A stretch of DNA of 47,175 nt, from NCBI GenBank assembly GCA_018712785.1, contig DVGK01000105.1:1-47175 (forward strand), in the 5' to 3' direction. This document shows positions 41,121 through 47,175 of this stretch, one piece after another (position 1 is the first letter of the stretch; every line of letters starts with the position of its first letter). This DNA is from Candidatus Choladousia intestinavium (GTDB lineage: Bacteria; Bacillota; Clostridia; Lachnospirales; Lachnospiraceae). The notes below the pieces were generated by a model. That model did no database searches and had not been told where the DNA came from. It saw only the letters and a program-made list of their open reading frames with translations. A program made the translations under genes and the position numbers.

Positions 41121-42365
41121 CTACTCAAATTCATAGCTTCTGTCCACTTCGATCACCGTACCCGGCGTAAAGGAGCCGTCCTCTCCTGTGTACACCGTCA
41201 CACTGCATTCTCTTCCGTATCCTTCGGAGCAATAAGTATAATACTTAAAATTATCACTCTCATCATCCATCTCATACGTTACGCCTGCCGCGTCCAGCAC
41301 GCTCAGGAAATCCTCTTCGGTCATTCCAATCATCACGCCTCCCGGAAGAGCGCCGTCCGCATTCAGGGCGTAGCCGCCTACTTCCAGCGACTCGACCCAG
41401 CAGTTGGAGGGAATCGTGGCGTAATCCGCCTCATTCACTGCAATCGTGCTGAGTTCTACGCCGCCCTTGCGCAGAGTCACCCAGCCGAAATTGTTGGCCA
41501 TAATCGTAGGATCCGAATTTGCTTCATCCAGTGTCCATCCATCTGCCTCCAGGACGCTGACGGGAACAGGAAGGGTATACACTTCCCCATCCACCTGAAT
41601 CTCAGGAGCCGCCAGGTCGTCGCTGAGCGCATCCGGCTTCACATAGGCTGCCACAGCCTCCGGCACCTCATCGCTGGCCTCGCCTGCGTCAAAATCTTCG
41701 GGAGCCGCAAAGTTTCTGACGGAAACCTCTTCCAGGACTCCGCTCTCTTTATACACATAAAATTCTACGCTGCTGTAGCTGTCTGTGCTGTAGGTAAGCT
41801 GGGTATAAAGATCGCCCTCATACGTATCAGTAGGAGTTCCGTAGGCGGCTGTGATGGATTCTACCGTGGCTTCGCCTCTGGCAAGACCTCCCGGAAGAAC
41901 AATGCTTTCATCTCCCAGCGGCCAGTAATAATTATCAATATCAATTCCTCCCACCAGGCATTCTGTCATCGGAAGGTTGTTCACAGCCAGATTTACAAAA
42001 TCAAAATATACTTTCGCGTCACCATTGGAAAAGGTTGTAAAGGAATACTGATTGGGCTCCAGCTCCTGCGCCATCTCGCTTTCACTGTCCGCAGTCCATC
42101 CCAGAGCCGTAAGCTCTTCATAAGTCATGGGGAACTGGTAAACCGTTCCGTTAATCTGGATCTGATAGTCAGACCAGCTGTCTGAAAGAGTCTGCCCCTG
42201 GGAAGCGTCCCCAGCCTCCCCAGCCTCGTTCAATTCTTCCGTCACCGTGTCAAGGACCTCTTCTTTTGCGTCCTGTACAGGATCTGCTTCTGATTCCTGT
42301 GCCTGAACCACCCCGCCGGCCATAAGGCAAAGGGCAAATAAAAGTACCGCCTTTTTCATTTTCAT
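41121..42365 (-). CDS. Exported protein with two copies of an unknown domain
   Basis: 414 residues. A signal peptide (MKMKKAVLLFALCLMAGGVVQAQ, no lipobox) is followed by an acidic linker. Two related halves then follow. The first begins IQINGTVYQFPMTYEELTALGWTAD, the second IQVDGEVYTLPVPVSVLEADGWTLDE. Each continues with an N-F/Y-S/G-W/F-T patch, a GGI/GGY turn, LPGGL/LPGGV, and a SITAAYGTPT / FLSVLDAAGVTYE segment. No membrane anchor is present. AGGAGG precedes the ATG. Similar duplicated modules occur in clostridial exported proteins of unknown role; I do not know a function. Confidence 0.75.
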   Translation of the reverse strand: MKMKKAVLLFALCLMAGGVVQAQESEADPVQDAKEEVLDTVTEELNEAGEAGDASQGQTLSDSWSDYQIQINGTVYQFPMTYEELTALGWTADSESEMAQELEPNQYSFTTFSNGDAKVYFDFVNLAVNNLPMTECLVGGIDIDNYYWPLGDESIVLPGGLARGEATVESITAAYGTPTDTYEGDLYTQLTYSTDSYSSVEFYVYKESGVLEEVSVRNFAAPEDFDAGEASDEVPEAVAAYVKPDALSDDLAAPEIQVDGEVYTLPVPVSVLEADGWTLDEANSDPTIMANNFGWVTLRKGGVELSTIAVNEADYATIPSNCWVESLEVGGYALNADGALPGGVMIGMTEEDFLSVLDAAGVTYEMDDESDNFKYYTYCSEGYGRECSVTVYTGEDGSFTPGTVIEVDRSYEFE

Positions 42366-42473
42366 CTCATTATCCTCCTTTGGATCAAAGGTGATGCGCT
42401 CTCACCCTATATAAAGTAATTCTATCACAGATTCTGTATTCCGTAAATCCTTTCCTGACAGCCTGTCTGATAA

Positions 42474-42518
42474 AAAAGAAAAGGCATTGTAAATTATATC
42501 TAAAATCACAATGCCTTT
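42474..42518 (-). terminator. Intrinsic terminator of the L,D-transpeptidase gene
   Basis: Perfect 11-bp arms AAAGGCATTGT (42480-42490) and ACAATGCCTTT (42508-42518), followed on the minus strand by TCTTTTTTATC. It lies ~40 bases past the stop. Confidence 0.83.
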
Positions 42519-42555
42519 CCTCTATTTTTTTATTATTCACATCATTTAAACTGAA

Positions 42556-43842
42556 TTAGTAAGAAACCACCTTGGTTCCCATGGGACAATTCTTCGCGAT
42601 AAAGCTCAGATCCGCATCGCTGAGACGGATGCATCCGTCAGAGGCTGCCGCCCGGGTTACGCCTGCAATCGTTCTTCTGTGGAAGGCGTTTCCCCACTGC
42701 TTCGTGGAATTCCAGGTGAAATAGATTCTCACGCCGCCGTAGGCCTGATCCTTAAAAAGAAGCTTAAACTCGCCCAGAGGCGTCTTTCCCATTTTGCCAA
42801 CTACACATGGCATGCTGCGCACCAGCTTCCACTCCCGGTACGAACCCTTGAATACATTTGTCTGAAGGGTGTACTGATTGATCCAGATCAGATAATTCGT
42901 ATCGCTCTTATAGCCCTTGGAATTAACAAATGCCTCCTTCTGCTCTTTGGAGTACGCCTTCTTCGTCGTATTCAGACTGGTATACGTAAGAGCGGAACCA
43001 TACATCCTGACCTTGGTGCCGTCCTTCAGGAAAACGTAAAACTTATGGTTTCCCCTGGAGGTGGAAGTAACCTTCGTACCCTTTTTTAATTTGATGGTTT
43101 TCCCGGTGGATGCGACGGTAGCCGTAGTATTTTTCTTTACCGTGGCGTTAAAATAGCGGCCGTGCACCGCGGAAACATTGATGGTCTTCGCAGTGGCTTT
43201 CACCGCGCCGGAAAGTTTTCCATACGCGATTTCGCCTTTTACCTTCCGATAGCTTCTGATCTTAAAGCGGTAGGTCTCGCCGTTCTTAAGATTTTTTATC
43301 TGGACGTAGGCATTTCTGGTAGAACCGATTTTCTTATAGGTCTTCTTCTTTGAATCATACTGGTAAAGAACGTACCCCGTAGCCTTGGACGCCTTATTCC
43401 ACTTTAAAGTTACGGATTTGTTTCCGTAGCTGGCCACCCGGAATTTCTTCACCGCTCCCGGTGTGCTGATATACGTTTTCGCGGAAGCCTGCGGAGAACC
43501 TTTCTCACTGAAATAATTCTTTCCTTTTACCGTTTTATATGCATAAACCTGATACGTATACTTTTGATCTACCTGGAGGTTTTTCACCGTATAAGTGGTT
43601 TTACTGGTGGTGGCAACTCCCTTCCGGCCGCCTGTCTCCTCGTCGATTCTGTAAATCTTATATCTCTTTGCCCCCGATGCTTTACTCCAGGTCAACTGAA
43701 TCGAAGTCTCTGAAACCGTTTTCGCCTTGAGCCGCTTTACATTTCCCGGACGGTTTCCAGCCGCCTGCAGCGCCTGAACCGGAATAAAAGTCAGCAGAAA
43801 CAGCAGAAGAAGAAAAACTCCATATTTTCCATAACGCTTCAT
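42556..43842 (-). CDS. FN3-containing L,D-transpeptidase (YkuD family)
   Basis: 428 residues. A signal peptide or N-terminal anchor (MKRYGKYGVFLLLLFLLTFIPVQALQA) is followed by two fibronectin type III domains (AKTVSETSIQLTWSKASGAKRYKIYR; SYGNKSVTLKWNKASKATGYVLYQ), a basic SH3-like stretch and a C-terminal YkuD domain. His388 (NAFHRR) and Cys404 (SDGCIRL) form the catalytic pair. YkuD enzymes make 3-3 peptidoglycan cross-links or attach proteins to the wall. The FN3 domains are very Lys/Tyr-rich and probably hold the wall. The ATG lies in the palindrome CATACTTAGTATG. Confidence 0.92.
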   Translation of the reverse strand: MKRYGKYGVFLLLLFLLTFIPVQALQAAGNRPGNVKRLKAKTVSETSIQLTWSKASGAKRYKIYRIDEETGGRKGVATTSKTTYTVKNLQVDQKYTYQVYAYKTVKGKNYFSEKGSPQASAKTYISTPGAVKKFRVASYGNKSVTLKWNKASKATGYVLYQYDSKKKTYKKIGSTRNAYVQIKNLKNGETYRFKIRSYRKVKGEIAYGKLSGAVKATAKTINVSAVHGRYFNATVKKNTTATVASTGKTIKLKKGTKVTSTSRGNHKFYVFLKDGTKVRMYGSALTYTSLNTTKKAYSKEQKEAFVNSKGYKSDTNYLIWINQYTLQTNVFKGSYREWKLVRSMPCVVGKMGKTPLGEFKLLFKDQAYGGVRIYFTWNSTKQWGNAFHRRTIAGVTRAAASDGCIRLSDADLSFIAKNCPMGTKVVSY

Positions 43843-43905
43843 ACTAAGTATGCACCTCTCCCAATCTTTTACTTTTAGAAAAAATATTCCTTGATGTTCA
43901 GCTCT

Positions 43906-43949
43906 ATTCTAACGTGTACAGCATATACTTGTCAACTAAATCTGTACAC
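43906..43949 (-). promoter_or_regulatory. Promoter of the L,D-transpeptidase with flanking inverted-repeat operator
   Basis: TTGACA (43930-43935 on plus, as TGTCAA) and TAGAAT (43906-43911) on the minus strand, with an 18-base spacer. A perfect 8-bp inverted repeat, GTGTACAG at 43914-43921 and CTGTACAC at 43942-43949, frames the -35. One arm lies in the spacer and the other just upstream of the -35, as expected for a dimeric repressor or activator site. Confidence 0.68.
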
Positions 43950-44022
43950 ATATTTCGCTCACAATGTCTTTCACGTTTACTGTTCCTGAGTGCAGATGGA
44001 ACTCGTACTCGCTTCCGCTTTC

Positions 44023-46260
44023 CTACAGCTTCAGTCTCGTACCCTTCCCGTCTCTGGCAGCGATTTTCAGCCTGGTGATGGGAATGCTCTTTTCCCGGTA
44101 CACAATCTCCTGCTGCTTATCACCGCCCAGCCAGTATACATCCGTCACCTTATCGTCCTGGGACAGCTTCAGACCCCGGACCCCTACAGCCCCTTTCTTT
44201 TTCTCCGGGATATCGGCTGCCGGGAACCGAAGGAAATAGCCTTTATCCGTTGCAAGAACCACATGCGTCTGTTCAGGCGCCGCGTAAACGGCAAGAAGCA
44301 CATCCCCCTCCTGCAGCTTCGTGGCGGCCACCGTGCGCTTTGACACATCGAATTCCTTCCCCTGCACCTGCTTCACCATTCCCTGGGCCGTCACAAAGGT
44401 GACTCTCGTATCCGCAATATCGTTCAGCGGAATGACAGCCACAAAGTTTTCTATGCTGCTGTCATAGTTGCAGAGGTTGTCAAGGGGCGTTCCCTTGTCC
44501 CGGAATTTTCCGTGAGGCACATCCGCCACCTTCAGGAGATGCTCTTTCCCTGTATCTGTGAAAATGCAGATACGGTCTGTATTCATACAGTGAAGCACGT
44601 ATCGGCTCTCTCCGTCCGCAGCCTCTCTGTTTCTTTCATAAACGCTTTCATCCACCGTGCGCACATACCCGAACCGGTCCATCAGAAATACCACAGGCAT
44701 AGACTCCAGCCGGGGCTCCTCCAGAACAATCTCTTCCGCATTTTCCAAGGCCGTCCTTCTTGGTCTGGCAAATGTTTTCTTATAATAATCCAATTCCTTA
44801 ATAATTACTTTTGCCATAGAATCGTAGTTGTTCAGTATATCTGTATACTGCTCAATATTCGCCAGCGTTGTCTCATGCTCTTTCATCAGCACTTCGATCT
44901 CCAGGCCGATCAGGCGGTACAGGCGCATATCCAGGATGGCGTTGGCCTGAGGTTCTGTAAAATTCAGCTTCGCGGCCATTTTCCTGGATTTTTCCGATTT
45001 GAATCGAATTCCCTGTGTCACTCCATCCACCAGGCAGGCCTTCACCTGCTCCCGGCTTTTGCTGCCCCGCAGAATCTCGATAATCAGGTCGATCACATCG
45101 CAGGCGCGGATCAGTCCTTCCTGAATCTCCTTTTTCTTTTCTTCTTTTTCCAGGAGATTCCTGTATTTTTTTGTAGTCACTTCAAACAGAAAGTCGATGT
45201 GATACTCCAGGATCTGGCGCAGTCCCAGGGTTTCCGGCCTTCCTCCTGCCACAGCCAGCATATTGACTCCGAAGGTGTCCTCCAGCCTTGTTTTTTTGTA
45301 AAGCAGATTTTTCAGCTGCTCAGTATCGGCCCCCCGGCGCAGCTCCAGTACAATCCGGATTCCGGCTTTGGAAGACTGATTGGAGATATCTGTGATATCC
45401 GTTGTCTTTCTGGACTCAACCAGAGAAGCCACATCATTTAAAAATTTCCCGATGCTGGCTCCCAGCATAGTGTAAGGGATCTCCGTGATCACCAGCCGTT
45501 CCCGGCCGCCTTTCACTGACTCCACTTCCACCTTACCCCGAAGACGGATTTTCCCCTGTCCGGTCTCGTAGATACTCCTAAGCTCCTTTTCATTGGCTAC
45601 GATTCCTCCCGTGGGAAAATCCGGCCCCTTAATGTATTTCATCAGCTCTTCTGTGGTTATATCGCTCTTGCGGATCATGGCTTTGACCCCGTCGATAACC
45701 TCTCCCAGGTTATGCGTAGGGATGCTGGTTACCATTCCAACGGCAATTCCCTCCGCTCCGTTCACCAGAAGATTGGGAATGCGCACTGGAAGTACCTCCG
45801 GCTCCCGCTCTGTCTCATCGAAGTTCGGTACAAAGTCCACTACATCCTTGTCCAGATCTCCCAAAAACACCTCCTGGGACACCCTTGCCAGACGCGCCTC
45901 CGTGTAACGCATAGCGGCGGCTCCGTCCCCTTCAATAGAGCCGAAATTGCCGTGTCCGTCCACCAGCACAATTCCTTTTTTAAAGTCCTGGGCCATTACC
46001 ACCAGGGCCTCGTAAATCGAACTGTCGCCGTGGGGATGGTATTTACCCATGGTATCCCCCACGATACGGGCGCATTTCCTGTAGGGTCTGTCATAGCGGA
46101 TTCCCAGCTCATACATATCAAACAGAGTCCTTCTCTGCACCGGCTTCAGTCCGTCGCGCACATCCGGCAGCGCCCTGGCAATAATGACACTCATAGCATA
46201 GTCTATATAGGACTGCTGCATGATATCCGCATATTCCCCTCTGATTATCTGTTCTTCCAT
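44023..46260 (-). CDS. parC: DNA topoisomerase IV subunit A
   Basis: 745 residues, shorter than GyrA and next to the parE-like gene, so ParC is preferred over GyrA. Active-site Tyr119 lies in AAMRYTEARLA. The quinolone region YHPHGDSSIYEA has Ser80 and Ser81, the quinolone-sensitive form. The C-terminal beta-pinwheel is short (ending ITRLKIAARDGKGTRLKL). AAGGAG lies ten bases upstream of the ATG. It cuts and passes double-stranded DNA to unlink daughter chromosomes. It starts 15 bases after the parE stop. Confidence 0.92.
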   Translation of the reverse strand: MEEQIIRGEYADIMQQSYIDYAMSVIIARALPDVRDGLKPVQRRTLFDMYELGIRYDRPYRKCARIVGDTMGKYHPHGDSSIYEALVVMAQDFKKGIVLVDGHGNFGSIEGDGAAAMRYTEARLARVSQEVFLGDLDKDVVDFVPNFDETEREPEVLPVRIPNLLVNGAEGIAVGMVTSIPTHNLGEVIDGVKAMIRKSDITTEELMKYIKGPDFPTGGIVANEKELRSIYETGQGKIRLRGKVEVESVKGGRERLVITEIPYTMLGASIGKFLNDVASLVESRKTTDITDISNQSSKAGIRIVLELRRGADTEQLKNLLYKKTRLEDTFGVNMLAVAGGRPETLGLRQILEYHIDFLFEVTTKKYRNLLEKEEKKKEIQEGLIRACDVIDLIIEILRGSKSREQVKACLVDGVTQGIRFKSEKSRKMAAKLNFTEPQANAILDMRLYRLIGLEIEVLMKEHETTLANIEQYTDILNNYDSMAKVIIKELDYYKKTFARPRRTALENAEEIVLEEPRLESMPVVFLMDRFGYVRTVDESVYERNREAADGESRYVLHCMNTDRICIFTDTGKEHLLKVADVPHGKFRDKGTPLDNLCNYDSSIENFVAVIPLNDIADTRVTFVTAQGMVKQVQGKEFDVSKRTVAATKLQEGDVLLAVYAAPEQTHVVLATDKGYFLRFPAADIPEKKKGAVGVRGLKLSQDDKVTDVYWLGGDKQQEIVYREKSIPITRLKIAARDGKGTRLKL

Positions 46261-46275
46261 TTATGTCTGACTCCT

Positions 46276-47175
46276 TTATACATCCAGCAGCGCCTCCCGG
46301 GCATGCTCGTAAATAAATTCTTTTCTCGGAGGAACCTCTGTTCCCATGAGAAGTCTCGTTATATTTGAGGCGATTCTGGCATCCTCGATCTCCACTCTCT
46401 GAAGGATCCGGCTCTCAGGATTCAGAGTGGTCTCCCAGAGCTGCTCCGCGTCCATCTCTCCCAGACCCTTGTATCTCTGCAGAGTGAAGGACGCCTTATG
46501 GGTTTTTCTGTATTTTTCCAGAGCCTTATCGTCATACAGATACTGCTCCGGTCCTCTGGAAGGTATCACCTTATAGAGAGGCGGCATGGCAAGGTATACA
46601 TGTCCCTCGTAAATCAGCTCCGGCATAAACCGATAAAACAAAGTCAGCAGCAGTGTGGAAATGTGGGAGCCGTCCACGTCCGCGTCCGTCATAATAATGA
46701 TCTTGTCATACCGCAGCTTTGTAATATCGAAGTCATTTCCATAGCCCTCTGAAAAACCGCAGCCAAAGGCGTTGATCATGGATTTAATCTCCGCGTTTGC
46801 CAGCACCTTGTCTATACTGGCCTTTTCCACGTTCAGAATTTTTCCCCGGATGGGAAGGATAGCCTGGAAATTCCGGTCTCTGGCCGTCTTTGCCGAACCT
46901 CCCGCCGAGTCTCCCTCCACTATAAAGATCTCGCAGATGGAAGGATCCCGACTCTCACAGTTTGCCAGCTTTCCATTGCTGTCAAAAGAATACTTCTGCT
47001 TCGTCAGAAGATTTGTCTTTGCCTTTTCCTCTGTCTTCCGGATCCTGGCGGCCTTCTCCGCGCAGGCCAGAACTGCTTTCAGCTGATCCAGATGCTTGTC
47101 AAAATATAAAACCACCTCATCTCCGGTGACCTTTCCCACGGCCCGGGAGGCGTCCTGGTTGTCCAGCTTCGTCTT
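46276..47175 (-). CDS. parE: DNA topoisomerase IV subunit B (5' end outside window)
   Basis: About 300 C-terminal residues, the frame open to the window edge ([16 protein letters not shown]...). The Toprim domain shows [10 protein letters not shown] and [21 protein letters not shown], followed by [26 protein letters not shown] and the family end RKEFIYEHA. The N-terminal GHKL ATPase half is missing from view. Pairing with parC makes ParE likelier than GyrB. Confidence 0.92.
   Translation of the reverse strand, partial: KTKLDNQDASRAVGKVTGDEVVLYFDKHLDQLKAVLACAEKAARIRKTEEKAKTNLLTKQKYSFDSNGKLANCESRDPSICEIFIVEGDSAGGSAKTARDRNFQAILPIRGKILNVEKASIDKVLANAEIKSMINAFGCGFSEGYGNDFDITKLRYDKIIIMTDADVDGSHISTLLLTLFYRFMPELIYEGHVYLAMPPLYKVIPSRGPEQYLYDDKALEKYRKTHKASFTLQRYKGLGEMDAEQLWETTLNPESRILQRVEIEDARIASNITRLLMGTEVPPRKEFIYEHAREALLDV

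Overview
The window looks like part of a chromosome from a gut Lachnospiraceae-type Firmicute (Blautia / Mediterraneibacter neighbourhood). The reasons are moderate GC content, strong GGAGG ribosome binding sites, the clostridial rimP-nusA-ylxR-ylxQ-infB-rbfA-nrnA-truB-ribF gene order, very long Glu/Thr-rich linkers in exported proteins, an AraC/GH127 sugar locus, and a 1486-residue 2-hydroxyacyl-CoA-dehydratase-activase protein of a kind common in that family. No species is claimed.

Layout. Positions 1-3180 (+): the end of an AraC regulator, then tyrA and aroA. aroA carries all four class II EPSP synthase motifs. Positions 3184-7346 (-): an M18 aminopeptidase and a 935-residue lipoprotein with four SH3-like repeats, Glu-Thr stalks and a C-terminal half resembling a TrpX-type substrate-binding lobe. 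Positions 7561-9964 (-): a decaying ABC-2 exporter operon with a one-base frameshift in one permease and only the last 32 codons of its first gene. Positions 9965-10953: a 1 kb non-coding accessory patch holding a transposase relic, a 54-bp tandem repeat, a GC-rich inverted repeat and the pnp terminator.

Positions 10954-22714 (-): the core RNA/translation block. From promoter-distal to proximal it reads pnp, rpsO, a DUF3592 membrane protein, ribF, truB, nrnA, rbfA, infB, ylxQ, ylxR and nusA, ending at rimP. Many of its stop and start codons overlap. Positions 22878-30293: the giant activase (-), then an AraC regulator (-) divergent from a GH127 beta-L-arabinofuranosidase (+).

Positions 30415-38206 (-): a signalling and envelope cluster. 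It contains an HTH regulator with an unrecognised sensor half, a small membrane protein, a MacB/FtsX-type ABC transporter whose middle gene encodes an Ig-like extracellular adaptor, an OmpR-type response regulator with no kinase beside it, and an exported DUF5666-like protein. Candidate response-regulator boxes lie upstream of three of these transcription units. This cluster is the best candidate in the window for a little-described system. Positions 38387-47175: tRNA-Gly(CCC), a HAD phosphatase with an extra N-terminal domain, a Gfo/Idh/MocA oxidoreductase, an exported protein with an internal duplication, an FN3-L,D-transpeptidase under a promoter flanked by an inverted repeat, and parC with the 3' two-thirds of parE.

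All functional calls come from reading motifs by eye. No database search was possible.
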